Assembly: GCA_964581465.1 (NCBI GenBank)
Contig: CAZOOP010000053.1
Coordinates: 1-19,069, forward strand
Reading direction: 5' to 3'
Origin: WJMB01 sp964581465
GTDB lineage: Bacteria; RBG-13-66-14
Length of the DNA: 19,069 nt
The stretch's first letter is position 1. Every line of letters starts with the position of its first letter. The position numbers and the translations under genes are program-made. Shown here piece after piece: positions 6,541-13,026 of the stretch. Under the pieces are notes generated by a model. That model ran no database searches and had not been told where the DNA came from. It worked only from the letters and a program-made list of their open reading frames with translations.

Positions 6541-6999
6541 ATGACCAACACCACCGTCACCATGCCCGAGCGCAAGCGTATCGCCCTGGTGGCCCACGAC
6601 CACCGCAAGCGCGATCTGTTGGCTTGGGCCAAGTTCAACCGCGAGAGTCTCTCGCGCCACCACCTCTACGGCACGGGCAACACCGGCGGGATGATCGCTC
6701 GGGAGCTGGACCTGCCGGTCAAGACCTTCCAGAGCGGCCCCTTGGGGGGCGATTTGGAGATCGGCGCTCGCATCGCCGAGCTCAAGCTGGACATGATCAT
6801 CTTCTTCTGGGACCCTTTGGAGGCCCAGCCCCACGACGTGGACGTCAAGGCGCTGCTGCGCATCGCGGTGCTGTACAATGTGCCGACGGCCTCGAACCGA
6901 GCCACGGCGGATTTCATGATCAGCTCGCACCTCTTCAACGAGAGCTATGAGCGGGAGATCCTGGACTACGGCGCGCGATTGAAGATCGAGCTGGACTGA
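6541..6999 (+). CDS. mgsA: Methylglyoxal synthase MgsA
   Basis: MgsA converts dihydroxyacetone phosphate to methylglyoxal and phosphate, a bypass of lower glycolysis used when phosphate is short or sugar phosphates accumulate. The 152-residue length equals the E. coli enzyme, and the active-site landmarks fall at the same numbers: S-G-P-L-G-G-D with Asp71, and P-H-D-V-D with His98 and Asp101. Also seen are the phosphate-binding G-T-G-N-T-G-G (44-50) and I-F-F-W-D-P-L. I chose ATG 6541 because GAGAAGG lies 6 nt upstream; a GTG at 6538 directly precedes it. The gene stands alone, between the nested palindrome and a hairpin terminator. Confidence 0.96.
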   Translation: MTNTTVTMPERKRIALVAHDHRKRDLLAWAKFNRESLSRHHLYGTGNTGGMIARELDLPVKTFQSGPLGGDLEIGARIAELKLDMIIFFWDPLEAQPHDVDVKALLRIAVLYNVPTASNRATADFMISSHLFNESYEREILDYGARLKIELD

Positions 7000-7031
7000 T
7001 TCTGTGAGACGTTTTAGACGTTGATTGAGCG

Positions 7032-7057
7032 GCGGGCCGATCCGAGTGTCGACCCGC
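7032..7057 (+). terminator. Hairpin after mgsA
   Basis: GCGGGCCGA (7032-7040) pairs with TCGACCCGC (7049-7057) with one G-U-type mismatch and an 8-nt loop, 32 nt after the mgsA stop. Little T-tract follows (ttatacta), so strength is uncertain. Confidence 0.45.
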
Positions 7058-7067
7058 TTATACTATC

Positions 7068-7165
7068 CTCCCTCCCCCCTCTGGGTTGAGGGTCGGGGTG
7101 GGGGAGTTCCCGCGACGGGATTGACTTCACTCTCCTCCCTGGGTGGCGGGCTGGGGAGTGGAGCT
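7068..7165. repeat. Two tandem GC-rich palindromic units (REP-like)
   Basis: A first unit at 7068-7106 pairs ctccc and ccctc arms with gaggg and gggag. A second, looser unit near 7131-7165 again has ctcctccc against ggggag. Both share a ctgggt-type centre and resemble the extragenic palindromic repeats common in GC-rich genomes. They occupy the space between mgsA and the next gene. Confidence 0.35.
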
Positions 7166-7210
7166 CACCAACGCCTTCCCCCGGCCGCGCCTTCCTGTTA
7201 TCCTTGACGC

Positions 7211-8254
7211 ATGAACGACAGCACAGACGACAAGCCCCGACGCGGTCACGGCGTCTGCCTGTTTTCCGGCGGCCTGGACTCGATGCTGGCCCTGCGGCTG
7301 ATCGCCGATCAGGGGCTGCGGGTCACGGCGCTGCACGTGGTGCTGCCCGTCCACCCCCGGGGCGCCGATGATCTGACCGCGCTCGAGGGCCGGGCGCTGG
7401 GGTTGGGCGCCGAGGAGCTGCGCCTGCACGACCCCGGCGGTGAGTTCGTCGAGCTGGTGCGTCATCCCCGACACGGCTACGGCCGGAATCTCAACCCCTG
7501 CCTGGATTGCCGCCTGCTGGCCTTCCGCGCCGGGCGGCACTTGATGGATGAGCTGGGGGCCGACTTCGTCTTCAGCGGCGAGGTCGTCGGCGAGCGTCCG
7601 ATGAGCCAGCGGCGCGAGGCGATGGACCTGCTGGAGCGGGAGAGCGGTCTGGGCGGCCGCCTGCTGCGGCCGTTGTCGGCCGGTCTGCTGCCCGTCACCG
7701 AGGCCGAGCGGGCGGGGCTGGTCGATCGGGAACGGCTGTTGTCCTTTCGTGGTCGGGGCCGCAAGCCGCAGCTCGCCCTGGCCGCGCGGCTGGGAATACA
7801 CGATTATCCCACGCCTGCCGGGGGCTGCCTGCTGACCGATCCGGGCTACGCCTCCCGGGCCGCCGAGGCCCTGGAGCACGACGAGCTGGAGTACGCTGAT
7901 TTCGAGCTGCTGCGCTGGGGGCGTCACCTGCGCCTGCCCGGAGGGTTCAAGCTGGTGCTCGGGCGCAACCGGGAAGACAACGCCGGGCTGCGCGGCGCGG
8001 CCCGAGCCGGGGACCGGCTGCTGACCACGGATTTCCCGGCGCCGCTGGGGCTGATCCGACGAACAGACACGGAGCCCGACGGTGAGACGCTGAGCCTGGC
8101 GGCCCGGATCCTCAGCGGTTACTCGAAGTGCGCGGGGGACTGCGTCGTCATGGTTTCCGTGTTGGACGACGAGGGCGGCGAGCGACCCGCGACGACGCTG
8201 ACCGTCGAGCCCCTGGACCGCTTCAGCGCCGAGGTGCGCGAGCTGCTGGTCTAG
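7211..8254 (+). CDS. PP-loop ATPase, MnmA/ThiI-like tRNA-thiolation candidate with DUF814-like C-terminal part
   Basis: Proteins with this N-terminal fold activate a nucleobase by adenylation; relatives such as MnmA and ThiI insert sulfur into tRNA uridine. The ATP-binding PP-loop is clear: L-F-S-G-G-L-D-S at 17-24. N-P-C-L-D-C-R (96-101) and P-A-G-G-C-L-L-T-D (202-210) supply Cys97, Cys100 and Cys206, which could hold a metal or carry sulfur. The region around G-R-N-R-E-D-N (251-257) resembles the DUF814 domain often fused to such enzymes. The 347-residue protein lacks a THUMP domain, so it is not a standard ThiI. The start has no good ribosome site upstream, so it could be leaderless or begin slightly differently. 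Substrate is inference. Confidence 0.75.
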   Translation: MNDSTDDKPRRGHGVCLFSGGLDSMLALRLIADQGLRVTALHVVLPVHPRGADDLTALEGRALGLGAEELRLHDPGGEFVELVRHPRHGYGRNLNPCLDCRLLAFRAGRHLMDELGADFVFSGEVVGERPMSQRREAMDLLERESGLGGRLLRPLSAGLLPVTEAERAGLVDRERLLSFRGRGRKPQLALAARLGIHDYPTPAGGCLLTDPGYASRAAEALEHDELEYADFELLRWGRHLRLPGGFKLVLGRNREDNAGLRGAARAGDRLLTTDFPAPLGLIRRTDTEPDGETLSLAARILSGYSKCAGDCVVMVSVLDDEGGERPATTLTVEPLDRFSAEVRELLV

Positions 8255-8289
8255 GCGGCCGCTCCGGAACCGTGTTGGCTAGGGCGGCG

Positions 8290-8319
8290 TTGACTAGGCC
8301 GCGCGCCGGCGGCTATAAT
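8290..8319 (+). promoter_or_regulatory. Sigma-70-type promoter for pilC
   Basis: TTGACT (8290-8295), 18-nt spacer, TATAAT (8314-8319). The -10 box is perfect. Transcription would start near 8326, only about 29 nt before the pilC ATG. Confidence 0.75.
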
Positions 8320-8354
8320 CCAAACTCCTGACCCTCATCGCGAAAGACGGGTCG

Positions 8355-9539
8355 ATGCCCAAGTTCATCTACCGGGGCCGGGCCGCCGACGGCGGCAGCG
8401 TGCGCGGCGAGCTGGAAGCCACCGACGAGGAGGCGGTTCTGGCGGCGCTGCGCGCCCGCGGCGTACTGGTGACATCGCTGGAGCCGGCGGCCAGCCGGGA
8501 CATCCGGGTGCGCAATCGCGACCTGGTCGTCTTCACCCGCCAGTTCGCCACCATGCTGTCGGCGGGGCTGCCCCTGGTGCAGACCCTGGGCACCCTGGCC
8601 GAGCAGTCTCCGGAGGGCCTGGCCGAGATCGCCGTGGACGTGCGCCGCCAGATCGAGGCCGGTCAGCCCCTCTCGGCCGCCCTTGAACGCTACCCGCGGA
8701 CCTTCGATCGCCTCTACTGCGCCCTGGTCCGCGCCGGCGAGATCTCGGGCAACCTCGAGGTCATCTTCGAGCGTCTGGCCGGCTATCTGGAACGCTCCGA
8801 CGCCCTGCGCCGCCGGGTACGCAGCGCCGTGGCCTACCCCATGGTGGTGCTGACGATGGTGGTCTTGCTGGGCCTGGGCTTCATGCTGTTCATCATCCCG
8901 CTGTTCTCCGGTATCTTCGACGCCTTCGGCGGCGACCTGCCCCTGCCCACCCGCATCGTCGTGGGACTTTCCGAGTTCCTGCAGGCCTACTGGTACATCC
9001 CGCTGCTGTTGGTTCTGGTCGTCTGGGCCTTCTTCAAGTTCTACGGTCGCACCGCCGAGGGCCGCTACAGTCTGGACCGCCTCAAGCTGCGCCTGCCCAT
9101 TTTCGGCAAGCTGATGACCCGGGTCTCCGTGGCCCGCTTCTCGCGCACCCTGGGCACCCTGGTGCGCTCCGGCGTGCCGATCATGGACGGCCTGGCGATT
9201 ACGGCCGCCACCGTGGGCAACCGCGTCCTCGAAGACGCCGTGCGCGAGACGCGGCGCCAGGTGGGTGAGGGGCGCACCTTCGCCGAACCCCTGGCCGAGA
9301 CCGAGATATTCCCGCCCATGGTGACCGCGATGATCGCCGTGGGCGAGCGCACCGGCCGTCTCGAAGAGATGCTCAACAAGGTCGCCGACTTCTACGACGA
9401 CGAGGTGCAGACCTCCGTCGAGGGTCTCTCCAGCCTGCTCGAGCCGATCCTGATGATCATCATGGGCCTGGTGGTCGGCGGCCTGGTGGTCAGCATGTAC
9501 CTGCCGATCTTCCAGATGCCCGGCGTGATCGGCGGCTGA
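8355..9539 (+). CDS. pilC: Type IV pilus / type II secretion inner-membrane platform protein (PilC/GspF)
   Basis: PilC/GspF is the cytoplasmic-membrane platform on which the assembly ATPase acts to build pili or pseudopili. The 394-residue protein is of family length. It has the N-terminal M-P-K-F-I-Y-R-G-R region and two repeated T2SSF domains (about 58-181 and 261-383). Each carries F-x-R-x-L/F-x-T-M/L-x-x-S/A-G-(L/V)-P and A-G/V-G-E-x-S/T-G-x-L-E. There are three membrane segments near 162-184, 214-230 and 364-386. Two pilin-like genes follow, so a type IV pilus or a type II-like system is implied, but the ATPases and secretin are elsewhere. The ribosome site is weak (gacggg). PilC and GspF cannot be told apart here. 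Confidence 0.92.
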   Translation: MPKFIYRGRAADGGSVRGELEATDEEAVLAALRARGVLVTSLEPAASRDIRVRNRDLVVFTRQFATMLSAGLPLVQTLGTLAEQSPEGLAEIAVDVRRQIEAGQPLSAALERYPRTFDRLYCALVRAGEISGNLEVIFERLAGYLERSDALRRRVRSAVAYPMVVLTMVVLLGLGFMLFIIPLFSGIFDAFGGDLPLPTRIVVGLSEFLQAYWYIPLLLVLVVWAFFKFYGRTAEGRYSLDRLKLRLPIFGKLMTRVSVARFSRTLGTLVRSGVPIMDGLAITAATVGNRVLEDAVRETRRQVGEGRTFAEPLAETEIFPPMVTAMIAVGERTGRLEEMLNKVADFYDDEVQTSVEGLSSLLEPILMIIMGLVVGGLVVSMYLPIFQMPGVIGG

Positions 9540-9891
9540 GCCGGTGCGATGGAGTTGGTGAAAGTATGAGCGGGACGCGGTCGCGAAGGATCGTCGCCGA
9601 CGCCGTAGGAGCAATCCGGGTGGACCGCCCGGGAGAGGGATTGGCAAACGATCACGACCCCGGCCGAAGGCCGCTGAAGGAATGTCGTTTCCCCGGACAC
9701 CCCCTACCGGCTGGACGACCGCCCACTTTTCGTTTATAATTGCCCGCGCCCGGTGAGCGATGTTACAATCAGCTTTCCCTTCATCAGCGGCGGGCGGTAT
9801 CCGCCGATCGTTCGGCCTCAACCGGCATCATCTCCCTTTCCTCATCTTCACTCCGGCCCGCGAGGGTTCGGCACCCCAGGAGGCTGCTTTC
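9540..9891 (+). other. Intergenic region with the pseudopilin promoter
   Basis: This 352-nt stretch holds CTGGAC (9711-9716), 18 nt, TATAAT (9735-9740), a plausible sigma-70 promoter for the pilin genes with a leader of about 145 nt. A small ccggg/cccgg hairpin at 9616-9632 has no T-tract. An open frame of 57 codons at 9567-9740 overlaps the promoter, has no family features and is not called. Confidence 0.5.
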
Positions 9892-10596
9892 GTGAGTTCG
9901 AGCCAACGGGGCTTCAGCCTGGTCGACTTGATGATCCTCATCGCCGTGGCGGCCGTTCTGGCCTCCATCGCCATCCCCAGCATCGCCAACTCCCGGCGCG
10001 ACGCCAACACCCTGGCCTGTCTGGACAACCAGGAGGCCATTTCGGCCTGGATCGCCGAGTTCGTCAACGTGCGACAGGGCGAGCTCCAGGATCAGCGTGT
10101 CGAGATCCAGGAAGCCGTCGCCGACTACCTGCTCAACCAGGACGAGGACGTGACGCCCGTCGACGGTGAACTGCAGGCCGAGACCACCGTGCCCAACGCC
10201 GCGATGCTCGTCGAGGCCGGCTACCCCGCCGAGACCTTCTTCAATATCTACGCTCCCGAGGACGCGCCCCTGGGCACGGGCTTCAAGATCAGTATCCGCG
10301 CCACGGGTGACGACGAAAACCCGAGCTACGAGATCGCCGTCGAGAGCACCAACAACTATCGCATCGGACCCTCCGGCGCTCTGCTCTCCAACCCCGAGAC
10401 GCGGCCCAACGCCGTCGAACTCGTCGAATTCGGTGCTCCCGAAGAGATCTTCTTCTGCCCCGAGCGCCTCGACGAAGACGAGCCCCTGGGGATGGACTAC
10501 GCCCTGCGCGGCGTGACCGGCGATGTCGAGTGCGCCACCGATTCCAAGGGCGAACGACTCGACCCCAACGCCCAGTACTCACACACCCTGGAATAA
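9892..10596 (+). CDS. Type IV pilin-like / pseudopilin with duplicated C-terminal motif
   Basis: A class III signal peptide is clear: leader V-S-S-S-Q-R-G, cut before F-S-L-V-D-L-M, then a hydrophobic helix ending near A-I-P-S-I. The usual Glu at mature position 5 is Asp. The GTG at 9892 is chosen because a perfect AGGAGG lies 8 nt upstream and because it puts the prepilin glycine at residue 7; a frame open from 9760 would bury the leader. The C-terminal part repeats P-N-A-x-x-L-V-E-x-G-x-P-x-E-x-F-F/I twice, once before Y-A-P-E-D and once before F-C-P-E-R. The downstream protein shares this module. The 234-residue length is larger than most major pilins, so a minor pilin or pseudopilin is likely. 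The specific role is unknown. Confidence 0.8.
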   Translation: MSSSQRGFSLVDLMILIAVAAVLASIAIPSIANSRRDANTLACLDNQEAISAWIAEFVNVRQGELQDQRVEIQEAVADYLLNQDEDVTPVDGELQAETTVPNAAMLVEAGYPAETFFNIYAPEDAPLGTGFKISIRATGDDENPSYEIAVESTNNYRIGPSGALLSNPETRPNAVELVEFGAPEEIFFCPERLDEDEPLGMDYALRGVTGDVECATDSKGERLDPNAQYSHTLE

Positions 10597-10623
10597 CCAA
10601 GGTCCCCGCGACCATGCCACCGA

Positions 10624-10640
10624 TCTAGAGGAGTTCTAGA
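10624..10640 (+). promoter_or_regulatory. Ribosome site displayed in the loop of a TCTAGA/TCTAGA hairpin
   Basis: Two copies of the self-complementary TCTAGA (10624-10629 and 10635-10640) flank GGAGT. They can form a 6-bp stem with the Shine-Dalgarno bases in a 5-nt loop. The last stem base is the A of the start codon at 10640, so folding would affect initiation. Confidence 0.45.
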
Positions 10641-11167
10641 TGAGCGAGGAACAGGTCAAACAGAAGAAGAAGCACTTTCCCTGGGTCGAGGTTCTCGTCT
10701 TCGTCGCCCTGGGCGGCATCATCTTCTCGGTCATCCAGCCCAACTTCGCCGAGTTCGATTCCGCGACCATGACCGCCTTCTGCAAAGAGAACCAGCGCAA
10801 TATCGAGCAGGCGACCTTCCTCTGGTTGACCCTGGAGAACCAGGGCGCCGTCGAGCGCGGTATCGGTGATGACACCGACACCCCGGTACACGATGTCTTC
10901 GGCGACCCCGTCGTCGGGATGCTCCACTACTCCGACACCCACCCCAACGCCGAGGAGCTCGTCGAGATGGGCGTCGACCCCGCCATATTCATCTGTCCCG
11001 AGGTCGGCGAGGGCCAGGACTGTCTGGGCCGCCACTATTGCTACACCGACTCCGAAGGCAATATCGAATGCGCGGTGGACGCCGCCGGCAAGGCCCGCCA
11101 ACTCGGCGACGAGCAGAACCCGAATACCGGAGAGTACGAAACCCTGGTCGATTTCTATCACGACTAG
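10640..11167 (+). CDS. Pilin-like protein lacking the prepilin-peptidase glycine
   Basis: The 175-residue protein begins with a Lys-rich stretch and K-K-K-H-F-P-W-V-E-V-L-V, followed by a hydrophobic helix to about residue 34. Lined up on type IV pilins, Phe is +1 and Glu the conserved +5, but the -1 residue is His, not Gly, so normal cleavage by PilD is doubtful. After the helix, C-K-E-N-Q-R-N-I-E matches C-L-D-N-Q-E-A-I in the upstream protein. P-N-A-E-E-L-V-E-M-G and I-F-I-C-P-E match its C-terminal module, so the two are paralogs. It follows the pseudopilin by 43 nt and is closed by a terminator, suggesting one transcript. It may be an uncleaved membrane-anchored minor pilin or assembly partner. 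Function is inference. Confidence 0.75.
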   Translation: MSEEQVKQKKKHFPWVEVLVFVALGGIIFSVIQPNFAEFDSATMTAFCKENQRNIEQATFLWLTLENQGAVERGIGDDTDTPVHDVFGDPVVGMLHYSDTHPNAEELVEMGVDPAIFICPEVGEGQDCLGRHYCYTDSEGNIECAVDAAGKARQLGDEQNPNTGEYETLVDFYHD

Positions 11168-11228
11168 GCGGGGGATAAGCTGGTTTTTGGCCCTTACGAT
11201 ATGTGACAGTGATATGCGACTGTTTTTG

Positions 11229-11250
11229 GGAGCCTGCTTCGCCGGGCTCC
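11229..11250 (+). terminator. Rho-independent terminator after the pilin genes
   Basis: GGAGCC pairs with GGCTCC around a 10-nt loop and is followed by ttttcattt. It lies 61 nt after the stop of the pilin-like gene. Confidence 0.75.
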
Positions 11251-11442
11251 TTTTCATTTGGGTAATCTGGGCTGATGCGGTTCTGTGAGTGCTGGTCGAT
11301 CGCGACAGTAACCCACCTTATTGAAACTGGTGGCTTGTTGCAATCATGCTTCAAAGCAGCGGATGTCAGGCTCGTTCAGTGGTGATGACCGGCACACCGG
11401 AGATGATGGTGTCATCATGATTAGAGCAGCGGATAAGGAAAA
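11251..11442. other. Gene-free convergent intergenic region
   Basis: Between the pilin terminator and the minus-strand terminator I see no gene. Small palindromes occur, such as ATGATG-gtgt-CATCAT at 11403-11418, with no known role. Confidence 0.4.
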
Positions 11443-11468
11443 GGGGCGGTCCCCTGTGGGACCACCCC
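11443..11468 (-). terminator. Rho-independent terminator for the minus-strand small gene
   Basis: Read on the minus strand, GGGGTGGTCCC, loop ACAG, GGGACCGCCCC, then TTTTCC. The 11-bp stem has one G-T pair. It lies about 25 nt beyond the stop codon of the small secreted-protein gene. Confidence 0.75.
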
Positions 11469-11493
11469 AAAGCTCAACGGAATACCTGTTTGC

Positions 11494-11703
11494 TTAGTCG
11501 AGNNNNNNNNNNNNNNNNNNNNNNNNNNNNNNNNNNNNNNNNNNNNNNNNNNNNNNNNNNNNNNNNNNNNNNNNNNNNNNNNNNNNNNNNNNNNNNNNNN
11601 NNAGCTCCTGGGTATCGGCGGGCTCGGGGGCGGCTTGGACGTTGAGACCGGCGGCCAGGGTCAGGCCGGCGAGAAGAAGCAGAGAGATGATGATTCTGCG
11701 CAT
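11494..11703 (-). CDS. Small secreted protein interrupted by a scaffold gap
   Basis: The start is firm: ATG at 11703-11701 with GGGGA just upstream, and a textbook signal peptide. That peptide reads M-R-R-I-I-I-S, then a Leu/Ala-rich core, with a likely cut after V-Q-A before A-P-E-P-A-D-T-Q-E. The mature part enters a run of 100 N after about 33 codons, and only L-D-stop is seen beyond it. Because 100 N is the conventional placeholder for an unknown length, neither the reading frame beyond the gap nor the protein length can be trusted. A consensus promoter upstream and a strong terminator downstream frame a single-gene transcript. The gap may hide a longer repetitive or hard-to-assemble gene. 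Function unknown. Confidence 0.6.
   Translation of the reverse strand: MRRIIISLLLLAGLTLAAGLNVQAAPEPADTQEXXXXXXXXXXXXXXXXXXXXXXXXXXXXXXXXXXLD
11503..11602. other. Assembly gap, exactly 100 N
   Basis: Positions 11503-11602 are all N. The round number suggests a scaffolder's placeholder, not a measured gap, and it falls inside a gene. Confidence 0.98.
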
Positions 11704-11741
11704 ACTATCCCCTTTTCGGAAAGGTTGGCTTTTTACTGTTG

Positions 11742-11800
11742 CTTGAGAAATGCCTCAAGTCCCTGAGTAGTAGTATACGACCTTTTTCGGGGTTTTTCAA
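11742..11800 (-). promoter_or_regulatory. Consensus sigma-70 promoter and 5' leader hairpin of the small secreted gene
   Basis: On the minus strand TTGAAA (11800-11795), 17 nt, TATACT (11777-11772) is a near-ideal sigma-70 promoter. The leader then forms CTTGAG (11759-11754), 6-nt loop, CTCAAG (11747-11742). A second mini-hairpin, ccttt-tcgg-aaagg at 11711-11724, precedes the ribosome site. Confidence 0.8.
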
Positions 11801-11851
11801 TTTAACCTTCAGTATGACATATTCGGCGTTGGCTGGTTGCTGCAGCGACAA

Positions 11852-11874
11852 ACCGCCCCGTGAAACAGGGCGGT
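11852..11874 (-). terminator. Hairpin downstream of the transketolase genes
   Basis: ACCGCCC and GGGCGGT pair around a 9-nt loop, 120 nt beyond the transketolase stop. On the minus strand it is followed by ttgtcgc, a poor T-tract, so termination is only plausible. Otherwise 11875-11994 holds nothing I can name. Confidence 0.45.
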
Positions 11875-11994
11875 GTTCGCTTGGGTGAATTCCAAGGCTT
11901 GCGGATGGCTGTCTCGGCGATGGTGGTTGTTGAAAAAGGGAGCCGCAGCGCTTCGTTCGCCGTTCATTCCGGTTTTCCGGTGCCGTCCTCGGCC

Positions 11995-13026
11995 CTAGTC
12001 CGGCTCGCTGAAGCCCTCGTTGTCGGGCAGGTCCAGGAACTCGCTCAGTTGACGGTAGATGCCCCGGGCGTCCAGGCCGTACTTGGCCAGCAGGGCGTCG
12101 GGCTCGCCGGATTCGGCGAATACGTCGCGCACGCCGATGATCTTCAGCGGGGTGGGGTCGTTCTCGGCCAGCACCTCGGCCACGGCGCCGCCCAGGCCGC
12201 CGTAGACGTTGTGTTCCTCAACGGTGGCCACGTGGTTGCAGCGATCGGCGTATTCGAGGATGGTGTCGACGTCCAGGGGCTTGATGGTCGAGACGTTGAG
12301 CACGGCGGCCTCGACGCCCTGGACCCGGGAAAGCTCCTCGGCGGCGACCAGGGCGTAGTAGACCAGGTGGCCGGTGGCGAAGACGGCCAGCTCGTGGCCC
12401 TCGCGGTAGAGATCGATGCGGCCGAACTCGAAGGGGGTTTCGACGGTGGTGATCACGGGCTGGGGAACGCGTCCCATGCGAATGTAGACCGGTCCGTCGA
12501 CGTCGGCGGTGCCGCGCATCAAGGGGGCGACCTGGGCGGCGTCGGCAGCGCTGACCAGGTTGAGGTTGGGCAGGCTGCGCAGCAGGGCGATGTCGGAGAT
12601 GGCGAAATGCGTCGAGCCGTCGGGGCCGACGGTTATCCCGCCGTAGGGGCCGCCGAAGCGGACCTTGAGATTGGGGTAGCAGACGCTGACCCGGATCTGG
12701 TCCCAGGCGCGCCCGGAAAGGAAGACGCCGAAGCTGTTGGCGTAGGGCAGCTTGCCGGCCAGGGCGAAACCGGCGGCGGTGCCCACCAGGTCCTGCTCGC
12801 TGATGCCCACGTCGAAGAAGCGCCGGGCGACGGCGTGGTCCTCGGCGTCGCGGATACGCTTTCCCTCGGTGGAGTTGGCCAGATCGGCGTCCAGACAGAC
12901 CACCTCGGACCGCTCCTGGGCCAGCGCGAGCAGCGCCGCGCCGTAGGCCTTCTTGCAGGCTTGCCAGTTTTCCTTCTTGGCGGCCTCCTCGAGGCGGGCC
13001 AGGTTCATCTCGGGATTGAGCGCCAT
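11995..13026 (-). CDS. Transketolase, C-terminal subunit (pyrimidine-binding and C-terminal domains)
   Basis: In split transketolases this subunit supplies the Glu that activates thiamine diphosphate and the C-terminal domain; with its N-terminal partner it transfers two-carbon units between sugar phosphates. The 343 residues contain V-G-I-S-E-Q-D-L-V-G-T-A-A-G-F-A, placing the catalytic Glu at 77. F-G-G-P-Y-G-G-I-T-V-G-P-D-G-S-T-H and I-S-D-I-A-L-L-R follow. The C-terminal domain has V-E-E-H-N-V-Y-G-G-L-G-G. The ATG overlaps the partner's TGA by one base (TGATG), implying coupled translation and 1:1 stoichiometry. A DXS-like or other thiamine-dependent enzyme half is the main alternative, but both halves match transketolase better. 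Confidence 0.92.
   Translation of the reverse strand: MALNPEMNLARLEEAAKKENWQACKKAYGAALLALAQERSEVVCLDADLANSTEGKRIRDAEDHAVARRFFDVGISEQDLVGTAAGFALAGKLPYANSFGVFLSGRAWDQIRVSVCYPNLKVRFGGPYGGITVGPDGSTHFAISDIALLRSLPNLNLVSAADAAQVAPLMRGTADVDGPVYIRMGRVPQPVITTVETPFEFGRIDLYREGHELAVFATGHLVYYALVAAEELSRVQGVEAAVLNVSTIKPLDVDTILEYADRCNHVATVEEHNVYGGLGGAVAEVLAENDPTPLKIIGVRDVFAESGEPDALLAKYGLDARGIYRQLSEFLDLPDNEGFSEPD

Noticed and set aside
6105..6638. 177-codon open frame on the minus strand through the nested palindrome and mgsA start
   Set aside because: It runs antisense through the mgsA start and the palindrome, with no ribosome site or family motif; only its last about 40 codons show any pattern, noted as a weak finding.
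9567..9740. 57-codon frame between pilC and the pseudopilin
   Set aside because: Stops inside the likely -10 box of the pilin promoter, weak ribosome site, no hydrophobic or domain features.
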